23,244 nucleotides of DNA from JAENVT01 sp031412355 (GCA_031412355.1 JANOCR010000097.1:1-23244); one strand, 5' to 3'; counted from the first letter of the stretch, positions 1 to 7,133 are shown. The notes: generated by a model not told the origin, from the sequence alone. Translations and numbers: made by a program.

Positions 1-2546
1 CTGACCGTGGCAAAGTCCATCACGGATCGATTGATGTCGGGCGTCAGCACCTTGATGCCTGCCGCCCGGGCGTCGCTGAGGTACACCGCGGCTTTGTCGA
101 GGTTGCTCTTGACGCTCGACAACAGGCACGCGAAGTACTCAACGGGATAGTGCGCTTTCAGGTAGGCGGTCTGATAGGTGATCAGGCCGTAGCCGAACGT
201 GTGGCTCTTGTTGAAGGCGTAGTCGGCGAAGCGTTCGATCACGTCGAACAGTTGCTTACCCAGCACCTGGCCGTATCCGCAGCGCTCGGCGCCGGCCTCG
301 AACGCGGCTCGGGCGTCGGCCATGACCTCGCGAGACTTCTTGCCCATTGCCTTGCGCAAGTTGTCGGCCTCGGCCAGCGAGTATCCGGCGAACTTCTGGG
401 CGACGCGCATGACGCTTTCCTGGTAGATCATCAGCCCATAGGTGTCGCCCAGCACTTCCTCCGCGTCGGCATGGAAGTAGCTGACTGCTTGGCGGCCGTT
501 CTTGCGGTCGGCGTAGTCGTAGTGCATGTTGACGCTCATCGGCCCGGGTCGATACAGCGCGAGCACGGCGGAGACATCGCCGAAGCTGGTCGGCGCCAGC
601 GAGCGCAGCAGGGCTCGCATGGGTGGCGACTCGAGTTGGAACACACCCATGGTCTCGCCCCGCGCCATCAGGTCGAAGACCTTCTGATCGTCGAGCGCCA
701 CCGAATCGATGTCGAAATCGGGGTCCTTGACCACACGGACCATCTCGACGGTGTCGCTGATCACGTCGAGGTTGCGCAGGCCGAGGAAGTCCATCTTCAA
801 CAGACCGAGGTCCTCGACGCCGTGCATCTCGTACTGCGTGACGACAGGAGCATCCTCCGGCTTGCCGCCGGCCTCGGGTTTGCGCTGGATCGGCAGGTAC
901 GCGGTGAGTGGTTCCTTCGTGATCACCACGGCGGCAGCATGGATGCCGTCGCTGCGCTTCAGGCCCTCGAGGCCTTTGGCGACATCGACGACGCGCTTGA
1001 CGTCGGGGTCGGCGTCGCACATCGCGCGCAACTCGCTGGCCGCCTTGTAACCGTCGAGGTACTTCGGACTCTGTTCGAAGCAGTACTTAAGCGGCGTGTC
1101 GCGACCCATCACCAGCGGCGGCATTGCCTTGGCGATCTTGTCTCCAACCCCGTACGGGTAGCCCAGCACGCGAGCCGCGTCGCGCACCGCGTTGCGGGCT
1201 TTGATGGTGCCGAATGTGATGATCTGGGCCACATGATCGCGGCCGTACTTCTCGGCGGCGTAGCGGATCATCTCGTCGCGGTATCGAGAGTCGAAGTCCA
1301 TGTCGATGTCGGGCATCGAGATGCGGCTGGGGTTCAAGAAACGCTCGAACAGCAGGTCGTACTTGATCGGGTCGAGGTCGGTGATGCGCAGGCAATACGC
1401 CACGGCGCACCCGGCAGCTGAACCTCGGCCCGGACCGACGCGGATGCCCTTGTCGCGTGCGTGCTTGATGAGGTCCCAGACGATCAAGAAGTACGAGGCG
1501 AAGCCCATGTTCTTGATGACCTGCAATTCGTAAGCCACCCGCTCGACGGCCGTAGACGGGCTCTCCTGGCCCCACCGCTGCCTGGCACCCTCCCACGTGA
1601 GATGGTCGAGGTAGCCGGCGTCGTCGACGAAACCGTCGGCGATCGGGAAATCGGGGAGCTGCGGTTTGCCGAACTCGATGTTGACGTCGGCCCGCTCGGC
1701 GATCCACAACGTGTTGTCGCACGCCTCGGGAAGGTCGCGAAACAGGTAACGCATCTCGGCAGACGTCTTCAGGTAGTGCTCTTGACCCTCGAACTTGAAG
1801 CGCTTCGGGTCGCTGAGCGTGGCGCCGGTCTGCACGCACAGCAAGGCGTCGTGGGCCTCGTGATCTTCGCGGTGCACGTAGTGCGAGTCGTTGGTGGCGA
1901 TCAGGGGTGCACCGATCTTGCGTGCGATCTCGACCAGCTTCGGGTTGGTGTCGCGCTGCGACTGCAAGCCGTGGTCCTGCAACTCGACGAACAGGTTGTC
2001 CTTGCCGAAGATCTCCTGCAGCCGACCGGCCTTGTCGAGCGCGCCCTTCTCGTCGCCCTGCAGCAGCGATTGCAGCACGTGCCCACCCAGGCAGCCAGTG
2101 GTGGCGATGAGGCCCTCGTGATAGCGGCCCAGCAGTTCCCAATCCATTCGGGGCTTGTAGTAGTAGCCCTCCATGAACGCCAGGCTGGCCAACTGGATCA
2201 GGTTGCGGTACCCCTGATCGTTCTCGGCAAGCAAGGTGAGGTGGTAGTACAGCTTCTTGCCGCCCTCGGTGTCGCCACCCGAGTCATCGACCCGGCCCCG
2301 CCGTGGTGGGCGCTCGCTGCGAGTCTCGTAGGCCATGTAGGCCTCGGTACCGATGACCGGCTTGACCCCTTGAGCCCGGCATTCCTTGAAGAACTCGAGC
2401 ACTCCGTACATGTTGCCGTGATCGGTGATGCCGAGCGCCGGCTGGCCGTCGGATACCGCTTTGGCAACGAGATCATCGAGGCGCGCCGCACCATCCAACA
2501 TCGAGAACTCCGTGTGGACGTGGAGGTGGGTGAATGAATCCCCCAA
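1..2546 (-). CDS. dnaE: DNA polymerase III alpha subunit, 3' end cut by window edge
   Basis: This is the replicative polymerase subunit that synthesises DNA in the Pol III holoenzyme. The reading frame is open from the edge to a start near 2546, giving 848 residues of a protein usually about 1,180 long. The N-terminal PHP domain starts at once with HLHVHTEFSMLDGAAR (residues 7-22) and has TDHG at 41-44. The polymerase active site shows PDIDMDFD at 412-419 and LKMDFLGLR with Asp586, which match the three catalytic aspartates of the family. The C-terminal beta-clamp-binding and OB regions lie outside the window. No ATG or GTG lies between the upstream in-frame TAG and the PHP domain. I chose TTG at 2546 because it gives MGDSFTHLHVHTEF, the usual actinobacterial N-terminus; another TTG lies at 2582. 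A purine-rich GAAAGAAG about 10 nt upstream may be the ribosome site. It follows bpa by 75 nt. Identity is very secure; the start is fairly secure. Confidence 0.96.
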   Translation of the reverse strand, partial: MGDSFTHLHVHTEFSMLDGAARLDDLVAKAVSDGQPALGITDHGNMYGVLEFFKECRAQGVKPVIGTEAYMAYETRSERPPRRGRVDDSGGDTEGGKKLYYHLTLLAENDQGYRNLIQLASLAFMEGYYYKPRMDWELLGRYHEGLIATTGCLGGHVLQSLLQGDEKGALDKAGRLQEIFGKDNLFVELQDHGLQSQRDTNPKLVEIARKIGAPLIATNDSHYVHREDHEAHDALLCVQTGATLSDPKRFKFEGQEHYLKTSAEMRYLFRDLPEACDNTLWIAERADVNIEFGKPQLPDFPIADGFVDDAGYLDHLTWEGARQRWGQESPSTAVERVAYELQVIKNMGFASYFLIVWDLIKHARDKGIRVGPGRGSAAGCAVAYCLRITDLDPIKYDLLFERFLNPSRISMPDIDMDFDSRYRDEMIRYAAEKYGRDHVAQIITFGTIKARNAVRDAARVLGYPYGVGDKIAKAMPPLVMGRDTPLKYCFEQSPKYLDGYKAASELRAMCDADPDVKRVVDVAKGLEGLKRSDGIHAAAVVITKEPLTAYLPIQRKPEAGGKPEDAPVVTQYEMHGVEDLGLLKMDFLGLRNLDVISDTVEMVRVVKDPDFDIDSVALDDQKVFDLMARGETMGVFQLESPPMRALLRSLAPTSFGDVSAVLALYRPGPMSVNMHYDYADRKNGRQAVSYFHADAEEVLGDTYGLMIYQESVMRVAQKFAGYSLAEADNLRKAMGKKSREVMADARAAFEAGAERCGYGQVLGKQLFDVIERFADYAFNKSHTFGYGLITYQTAYLKAHYPVEYFACLLSSVKSNLDKAAVYLSDARAAGIKVLTPDINRSVMDFATV

Positions 2547-2603
2547 TGGCGCACTACTTCTTTCTGGCCACTCCCGGGCCAACGACTTACATGGATGTGA
2601 TTC

Positions 2604-2617
2604 GCGACCCTAGTCGC
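2604..2617 (-). other. Short perfect hairpin between bpa and dnaE
   Basis: A 5-bp stem, GCGAC/GTCGC, with a 4-nt loop begins 4 nt after the bpa stop codon. On the minus strand it has AAAA before it and no U-run after it, so it does not look like an intrinsic terminator for bpa. Read on the plus strand it is followed by TTTTCT, but no plus-strand gene leads into it. It could be an mRNA-stabilising or weak attenuating structure ahead of dnaE, or chance. The rest of the 75-bp gap shows no clear promoter. Confidence 0.25.
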
Positions 2618-2621
2618 TTTT

Positions 2622-3134
2622 CTAGAGGTAAGTGCCAGGCCGATCGCTGACGTCGATGGCTGCACCCGGCGGCATCTGTCCCCCACCCGGGCCACCGGGC
2701 ATCGCGCCTGGCGGGAGCTGGCGCATGCCTTCCAGTTGCTGGCGAGCGGCGATCTGCTGGGCGAACAGGGTGGCCTGGATGCCATGGAAAAGGCCCTCCA
2801 ACCAGCCGACCAGCTGCGCCTTGGCCACGCGCAGTTCGCCGTCGGAGGGGATCTCGCCGTCTCTGAACGGCAACGCGAGATTGCGGAGCTCGTCTTGCAG
2901 ATCGGGCGACAACGCCTCGGACAGCTCCACAATCGAGCGCTCGTAGATCTCTCCCAAACGCTCGCGGCTGGCCTCGTCGAGCGCGCCGGTGCGCACTTCT
3001 TCGAGCAGCTGCTTGACCATCGAGCCGATGCGCATGACCTTGGCAGGCGCGGTCACAGTCTCGAGCGGCTCCAGCGACTCCTGGTGCGCCACAACCACCT
3101 CGGATACCTCGCCCCTGGGTTCTTCGATCGACAT
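2622..3134 (-). CDS. bpa: Bacterial proteasome activator Bpa (DUF2587 family)
   Basis: Bpa is an ATP-independent ring that docks on the 20S proteasome and opens its gate, known from Mycobacterium (Rv3780). This 170-residue protein has the family length and the family core: AKVMRIGSMVKQLLEEVR near 31-48, then LDEASRERL, and PSDGELRVAKAQLVGWLEGLFHGIQ, followed by FAQQIAARQQLEGMRQLPPG. The core is helical. The N-terminus is acidic and probably disordered, and the C-terminal linker is Gly/Pro-rich. The last four residues are GTYL; the mycobacterial protein ends GQYL, the HbYX-like tail that inserts into the proteasome alpha ring. The penultimate Tyr is kept. A good ribosome site, AGAGGAG, overlaps the stop region of the upstream hydrolase gene 12 bp away, so the two are probably one transcript. 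No proteasome subunit gene is in the window. Confidence 0.93.
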   Translation of the reverse strand: MSIEEPRGEVSEVVVAHQESLEPLETVTAPAKVMRIGSMVKQLLEEVRTGALDEASRERLGEIYERSIVELSEALSPDLQDELRNLALPFRDGEIPSDGELRVAKAQLVGWLEGLFHGIQATLFAQQIAARQQLEGMRQLPPGAMPGGPGGGQMPPGAAIDVSDRPGTYL

Positions 3135-3146
3135 CGCCTGCTCCTC

Positions 3147-4265
3147 TTACTGGGTACTGGCTTGCTGGGTACTGGCCAACAATGGCACCAGCATCTCAGC
3201 AGATGTGAGCGACCCGTGTCGACACACCAACGGATACGGCCCACTGTCGGCAGGGTCGACAAAGCTGATCGGCGACTTCGTGATGAGGGCCACGTCGCCG
3301 AATCGTGCCGCAATCGGCGGGCTGACCACTGGGCCGAACCAACCCCCCTCGATCAGCTCCTGGCGGCTCATGACCCATGCCACGTCCTTGTGTGACGCTC
3401 GGGCAGCATCCAGGAGCTCGTCGGCAGTACCCGGACGAGCGTGCAGCCAGCGGAACCGACCCTCCCCCGAGAGATGTCGGGTCAGCTTCAAGACGTCGTC
3501 CGACATCGCCCGCGTGTTGGTGCCGACGTCGACCTGGCCGTGGTCGGCGGTGATCAGCAACGCGGCGTCGTCGGTGAGCTGGCTACGAACTTGGTCGACG
3601 ACGTCGTCGGCAGACCGGAGCTCTGCCTCGTAGTACGGGCCGAAGCCGCGTTCGTGGGCAATCTTGTCGATGCCGTCGTAGTACGCGTAGATCAGTGGTT
3701 CACCGGCTCGCAGCAACTCTCCGACCGTGACCGCCAGACTGGAGGCGGCCCGCCAACCAACCAGGCGGCCACCGCGCAGATGCGCTTCGGTGAACGCGGT
3801 GCGTTCGAAATCGGTCTTCGTCACGACGGGCACGGGCTCGCCCATGAAGGGAGCGAACGGCTGAATGCGTCTTGGTTCGTACTTTCGCCGCGCGTCGCCT
3901 GCCTCGGTCGACCACCGCAGCACGTTGAGCACCTCGCCACCGACATCCATGCGATAGCCGACGAGGCCGTGTTCCCCCGGGGTGAGTCCTGTCGTGATCG
4001 ATGTCAGCGCCGTCGCGGTCGTCGATGGCGCGACGGTGGTGATAGGACCGCCGTCGAAGGTCGCAAGTGTCGGCATGTGGTGCCGATGCTCGACGAATTG
4101 CTCCCACCCCAGGCCGTCGAGGACGAGAACGACGACCTGTCGGGCCTCGCGCACGGGGCCTGGCATCCAGTCACGCCCGGCGCTGCGATTTGGTGCCAAC
4201 AGTGTCGGCATGATTGCTCGGACGTTGGCGCCGGAGTAATCGGGAAATGTCGGCTGGTCATTCAC
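3147..4265 (-). CDS. Alkaline phosphatase superfamily hydrolase (nucleotide pyrophosphatase/phosphodiesterase type)
   Basis: The 372-residue protein has the metal and nucleophile motifs of the type I phosphodiesterase/nucleotide pyrophosphatase family in order: VLVLDGLGW (Asp50), PSTTATALTSITTG with the likely Thr nucleophile at 82-83 and GEHGLVGY after it, YYDGIDKIAHERG (Asp197, Asp200, His204), ITADHGQVDV (Asp241, His242) and CRHGSL (His350). These would bind two metal ions and cleave a phosphoester or phosphoanhydride; the substrate cannot be told. I see no signal peptide, so it is probably cytoplasmic. The start is uncertain. GTG at 4265 keeps a PDYSGANVRAIMP segment that looks family-like, ATG at 4211 would drop it, and ATG at 4367 would overlap the divergent rrf2 gene. 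None has a convincing ribosome site. The gene sits 12 bp upstream of bpa. The family is secure; the function is unknown. Confidence 0.85.
   Translation of the reverse strand: MNDQPTFPDYSGANVRAIMPTLLAPNRSAGRDWMPGPVREARQVVVLVLDGLGWEQFVEHRHHMPTLATFDGGPITTVAPSTTATALTSITTGLTPGEHGLVGYRMDVGGEVLNVLRWSTEAGDARRKYEPRRIQPFAPFMGEPVPVVTKTDFERTAFTEAHLRGGRLVGWRAASSLAVTVGELLRAGEPLIYAYYDGIDKIAHERGFGPYYEAELRSADDVVDQVRSQLTDDAALLITADHGQVDVGTNTRAMSDDVLKLTRHLSGEGRFRWLHARPGTADELLDAARASHKDVAWVMSRQELIEGGWFGPVVSPPIAARFGDVALITKSPISFVDPADSGPYPLVCRHGSLTSAEMLVPLLASTQQASTQ
3150..3176. repeat. 15-bp tandem duplication at the hydrolase 3' end
   Basis: Plus-strand CTGGGTACTGGC occurs at 3150-3161 and again at 3165-3176, a 15-bp period with one full and one partial copy. 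It encodes the C-terminal ASTQQASTQ of the hydrolase, so the tail is a simple in-frame five-residue duplication just before the stop codon. Confidence 0.8.
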
Positions 4266-4338
4266 GGGGAACGCCAGTCCAGCACCTCGCAGCCGGTGTG
4301 CGCCAGCCGGGATTGCCTCGGTGCCGGGCTGGAGGCCG

Positions 4339-4344
4339 TACGAT
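4339..4344 (+). promoter_or_regulatory. Putative -10 element for a leaderless rrf2 transcript
   Basis: TACGAT fits the actinobacterial TANNNT -10 pattern and ends 6 nt before the GTG at 4351. A transcript starting 6-7 nt downstream would begin at the start codon, the usual geometry of a leaderless actinobacterial mRNA. The -35 region is weak (TTGCCT at 4313-4318, spacer 20 nt). A GGAGG at 4331-4335 is too far from the start (15 nt) to be a typical ribosome site. The 85-bp divergent gap 4266-4350 must also serve the hydrolase operon, for which I see no clear promoter. Confidence 0.4.
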
Positions 4345-4350
4345 GATGAC

Positions 4351-4818
4351 GTGCGCGTTTCCAGCAAAGGTGACTACGCCTGTCGGGCCCTCCTCTCGTT
4401 GGCGCTGCACATGGACGAAACCGGCCCCACTTCGGTGCGCGATATCGCCGAGCGCACGGCCATCCCGCAGCCATATCTCGAGCAGATCCTGCTGGCGTTG
4501 AAAGGCGCCGGCCTGGTGAAGTCGAAGCGTGGTGTGGGAGGCGGATACGTGCTGGCCAAGAGCCCGGCAGAGATCCGTATCGGCGAGATCCTGTCGGCCG
4601 TCGACGGCCCGATCAGCCTCGGTGACTTTGGCGAACCGCATCAGGACGGCTCGTGCGACCACGAGGGCCAATGCGTGTTGCTGGCGATTTGGAAGTCCGC
4701 CGGCGAGCAGATGAAACGGCTGCTCGAGGGATTCACGTTGCAATCCGTCGCCGACGCGGCGCGTGGCGTGTCGCCGTGGCCCGAGGCACGCCTTTCCGAC
4801 GGTCTCGCTACGTTGTGA
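4351..4818 (+). CDS. Rrf2-family transcriptional regulator
   Basis: The only plus-strand gene in the window encodes 155 residues, the usual Rrf2 length. The winged-helix DNA-binding domain covers residues 1-75: SSKGDYACRALLSLA, SVRDIAERTAIPQPYLEQILLALKGAGLVKSKRG and GGYVLAKSP. A dimerisation helix and effector region follow, with LSAVDGPISL at 81-90. Iron-sulfur members such as IscR carry three cysteines spaced CX5CX5C. Here Cys102 and Cys108 are present but the third place is Trp114. Another Cys lies at 11 inside the DNA-binding domain. It could bind a cluster with another ligand, act by thiol chemistry, or sense something else. It is not next to iscS or suf genes, so the target is unknown; the divergent hydrolase-bpa operon is one candidate. 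GTG 4351 is preferred to GTG 4321 because the family N-terminus begins right there. Its 3' end overlaps rluD by 11 nt. Confidence 0.9.
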   Translation: MRVSSKGDYACRALLSLALHMDETGPTSVRDIAERTAIPQPYLEQILLALKGAGLVKSKRGVGGGYVLAKSPAEIRIGEILSAVDGPISLGDFGEPHQDGSCDHEGQCVLLAIWKSAGEQMKRLLEGFTLQSVADAARGVSPWPEARLSDGLATL

Positions 4819-5725
4819 GCTGAGCCTCCACCGCGGCCAGATCGTCGGGCAGCGGCGATGTGAACGACAGCGCCTCGCTGGTGGTGGGGTGCACGAACGA
4901 GAGCTCAGCGGCGTGCAGAAACGGGCGTGGTGACGCGATGCCGTGGCGAATACCACCGTACGTTCCGTCACCGACGACAGGATGACCGATCGCCGCGAGA
5001 TGCACCCGGATCTGGTGCGTTCGCCCTGACTCGAGATGACATTGGAGCGCACTTGCCTCAGCCGGTGAGCGGTAGGCGACCAGGACCTCGTAGCGAGTGC
5101 GAGCCGACTTGCCGTCGACGACCACAGCCATGCGCATGGGGTCACGATGGTCACGGCCGATCGGCGCGTCGATCACACCATTGAGATTCGCCAGATGACC
5201 CCACACCATCGTGCGGTACACCCTGTTGACGTCGCGCTGCGCGAGCGCGTAGACCAGCGAGTGATAGGCCCGAACCGAGCGGGCGACCACCATGAGTCCC
5301 GACGTGCCGACGTCGAGCCGGTGGACGATCCCTGGCCGGTGCGGCTCGCCGATCCCGGCGATCTCGGGGTAGGCGGCGAGCAAGCCATTGACCAGAGTTC
5401 CGCTGGGGTTGCCCGAGCCGGGATGCACAACAAGGCCCGCCGGCTTGTCGACGACGATGACGTGCTCGTCCTCGAACACCACGGTGTACTGCACGTCGGG
5501 GTCGGCCGTGGGTAACGCCGTGGTCGGCAACTTCGTCTCGTCGACGTCGATGCGTTGCCCGAGTTGCAGGCGCACCTTGCCGACAGTCGCGACGACGCCA
5601 TCGACATGCACTCCACCGGCAGCCACAAGTGACGCGGCATCCGAGCGGCTGGCATCGGTGACCAAGGCAACGATCCGGTCGAGTCGCTCTCCTGCAAGCG
5701 CAGGCGGAATCTCTTCGTGAATCAT
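4808..5725 (-). CDS. rluD: RluA/RluD-family rRNA pseudouridine synthase
   Basis: The enzyme isomerises uridine to pseudouridine in RNA; RluD-type members modify 23S rRNA helix 69. This 305-residue protein has an N-terminal S4 RNA-binding domain (ERLDRIVALVTDASRSDAAS and GGVHVDG, residues 13-43), then the synthase domain with DEHVIVVDKPAGLVVHPG near 86-103 and the catalytic signature PGIVHRLDVGTSGLMVVA, where Asp138 is the nucleophile. Further on come GRTHQIRVHLAAIGHPVVGD and a family C-terminus. The start is ATG 5725, which overlaps the lspA stop as ATGA; an upstream extension would run inside lspA. lspA followed by an rluD-like gene is a common actinobacterial pair. The exact target uridines cannot be told from sequence, so the symbol is by family. 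Confidence 0.93.
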   Translation of the reverse strand: MIHEEIPPALAGERLDRIVALVTDASRSDAASLVAAGGVHVDGVVATVGKVRLQLGQRIDVDETKLPTTALPTADPDVQYTVVFEDEHVIVVDKPAGLVVHPGSGNPSGTLVNGLLAAYPEIAGIGEPHRPGIVHRLDVGTSGLMVVARSVRAYHSLVYALAQRDVNRVYRTMVWGHLANLNGVIDAPIGRDHRDPMRMAVVVDGKSARTRYEVLVAYRSPAEASALQCHLESGRTHQIRVHLAAIGHPVVGDGTYGGIRHGIASPRPFLHAAELSFVHPTTSEALSFTSPLPDDLAAVEAQLTT

Positions 5726-6267
5726 GCGGTTCGAGCTCGACGGTGGCCGAACAGGGTCCACAGCACGAATATCGCGCCGCCGATGTCGATGGCCATGTCG
5801 GCGACGTTGAAGATCGGGAACCACTGGAAATCGATGAAGTCGACGACGGCACCATGCAGGATGCGGTCGCCGCGGAACACCCGATCAGCCAGGTTGCCGA
5901 TTGCTCCACCGGCGATCAACCCTGCGGCGACGCTGGCTACACGACTGGTCAGCACCCGACTGGTCCATGCCAGCCAAACGATCACGAACAGTGCCGCGAC
6001 ACCGATCAGGGGCCCGATCCCCTGGGCCTGCGAGAAGGCCATGCCGCTATTGCGCGCCAGGTTCCATTGCAGTGTCCAGATCACGTGAATTGGTTCGCGG
6101 CCGGTGAGCTCGTTCAGAGCCCAGTGCTTGGTCAGTTGATCGGCCGCGACCATGATCGCGGCGATCAGTGCGGTCAGCGCCGAGCTCGGCAGCCGGCGAC
6201 GCGGCTGGGTCTCGGTGGGTTCGAGCTGCGGGGTCGAGAGAACCTCGGCCGCCGCATCGTCGGTCAT
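5722..6267 (-). CDS. lspA: Lipoprotein signal peptidase (signal peptidase II)
   Basis: LspA cleaves signal peptides from diacylglyceryl-modified prolipoproteins in the cytoplasmic membrane. The 181-residue protein has about 25 polar N-terminal residues and four predicted membrane helices, near 28-45, 83-103, 108-125 and 155-172. Family motifs are ADQLTKHWA (42-50), NLARNSGMAFS (69-79), GGAIGNLADR with catalytic Asp128, and VVDFIDF followed by FNVADMAIDIG with catalytic Asp157. ATG 6267 overlaps the stop of the DksA-like gene as ATGA, and the lspA stop overlaps the rluD start the same way, so the three are probably translationally coupled. The length is a little above the family norm because of the polar N-terminal tail. 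Confidence 0.96.
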   Translation of the reverse strand: MTDDAAAEVLSTPQLEPTETQPRRRLPSSALTALIAAIMVAADQLTKHWALNELTGREPIHVIWTLQWNLARNSGMAFSQAQGIGPLIGVAALFVIVWLAWTSRVLTSRVASVAAGLIAGGAIGNLADRVFRGDRILHGAVVDFIDFQWFPIFNVADMAIDIGGAIFVLWTLFGHRRARTA

Positions 6268-7091
6268 CGACGGCCGATCCCGCCGACCTTCTCCTCGACC
6301 AACATCGTCGCCCACGGGATGGCTTCGAGGCGTTCGCGTGGAATCGGCCGGCCGGATTCGGTCGAGTAGCCGTACGCGCCGGTCGTTAGGCGCCCGAGAG
6401 CGGTGTCGATGTCGGCGATGGTCTGCCTGGCTTGCGCCGAAAGGGTCAGATCACGCTCGCGCTCGACAACCATCGTGTCGCCCTCACCACCCTCGTCATC
6501 GAACTGAACGTCGCCCATCTCCTGCTCCTCGATCAACGAATTGGCTTCGTCTTCCAGCCGGGTGGCCTGGCCGGTCAACGCGGCCTTCTCCTCCAGCAGC
6601 AGCGCCCGTTGAGCCGTGAGGAACTTGACGTCGAAGTCCTTCGTGTATGCAACGCCGTCTTTGGTCACGCCCTTCGCCGGTGGGATTTCGAACACCACCG
6701 GACCCGAGCTCGATTTCTTGGTCGCTGCAGCTTTCTTCGCCGGTGCCGGGGCCGCTGATTTGGCGGGGGCAGGCGGTGCGACCTTCTTCGACGGAGCAGC
6801 CGTCGCCTTCTTCGCCGGGGCGGGGGCCGGCTGCTTCGCCGCCGCGGCCTTCTTTGCGGGCGCAACCTTCTTCGGAGGCGCAGCTGTCTTCTTCTTCACC
6901 GCCGCCTTCACAGGCGCGGCTGCCTTCTTTGCGGGCGCGGCCTTCTTTGCGGGCGCGGCTTTCTTCGCCGGGGCGGACTTCTTGGCGGCGGCAGGCTTTG
7001 CCGTTGCCGCCTTCTTCGATGCGCTCGACTTGGTCGGTGCTGCGGCCTTTTTGGCCGGAGCCTTAGCAGGAGCCTTCTTGGCTGTTGCCAT
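6264..7091 (-). CDS. TraR/DksA-like protein with histone-H1-like Lys/Ala/Pro tail and no zinc cysteines
   Basis: The 275-residue protein has two unlike halves. Residues 1 to about 130 are low-complexity AAPAKKA-type repeats, very basic, like bacterial histone-H1-like tails that bind DNA or RNA. Residues about 137-275 resemble DksA/TraR proteins: a coiled-coil hairpin (FLTAQRALLLEEKAALTGQ, then an acidic loop, then RQTIADIDTALGRLTTGAYGY) and a C-terminal segment SGRPIPRERLEAIPWA. DksA proteins normally hold zinc with CxxC...CxxC. Here those places are Ser243, Ser246, Leu264 and Glu267, and the whole protein has no cysteine. True DksA acts in the RNA polymerase secondary channel; whether this one does is unknown. 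GGAGG lies 10 nt before ATG 7091, a strong ribosome site. It sits between ileS and lspA, where other actinobacteria have a DksA/TraR gene. Confidence 0.85.
   Translation of the reverse strand: MATAKKAPAKAPAKKAAAPTKSSASKKAATAKPAAAKKSAPAKKAAPAKKAAPAKKAAAPVKAAVKKKTAAPPKKVAPAKKAAAAKQPAPAPAKKATAAPSKKVAPPAPAKSAAPAPAKKAAATKKSSSGPVVFEIPPAKGVTKDGVAYTKDFDVKFLTAQRALLLEEKAALTGQATRLEDEANSLIEEQEMGDVQFDDEGGEGDTMVVERERDLTLSAQARQTIADIDTALGRLTTGAYGYSTESGRPIPRERLEAIPWATMLVEEKVGGIGRR
6700..7085 (-). repeat. Low-complexity Lys/Ala/Pro coding repeat
   Basis: The DNA for the N-terminal half of the DksA-like protein is built from degenerate units around minus-strand GCGCCCGCAAAGAAGGC, giving repeated PAKKAA peptides. 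Near-identical units stand in tandem around 6900-6965. Such a tract can gain or lose units by slippage, so its length may differ among related strains. Confidence 0.75.
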
Positions 7092-7127
7092 CTGTGGTGA
7101 ACCTCCGTCGACCCAGGTGAGCCTGCG

Positions 7128-7133
7128 ATGCTA
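7128..7133 (-). promoter_or_regulatory. Possible -10 element before the DksA-like gene
   Basis: In the 88-bp gap after ileS (7092-7179), minus-strand TAGCAT fits TANNNT and would give a leader of about 30 nt containing the GGAGG ribosome site. The -35 region (TCCACA at 17-nt spacing) is poor. Read-through from ileS is equally possible. I see no terminator in this gap. Confidence 0.22.

Noticed and set aside
150..1421. A long plus-strand open frame opposite dnaE, and several similar ones
   Set aside because: DnaE motifs run without a break on the other strand. The antisense translation (Val/Asp/His/Gly-rich) is a typical high-GC shadow.
2604..2617. Intrinsic terminator after bpa
   Set aside because: The stem is only 5 bp and has no U-run on the minus strand. 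I keep it only as a small hairpin.
4266..4367. ATG 4367 as the hydrolase start
   Set aside because: It would overlap the rrf2 start, the added 34 residues show no family resemblance, and no ribosome site precedes it. GTG 4265 or ATG 4211 are more likely.
6700..7085. Repeat array that might be a CRISPR or mobile element
   Set aside because: The units are short, degenerate, contiguous and in frame, encoding Lys/Ala/Pro. There are no spacers and no cas or transposase genes.
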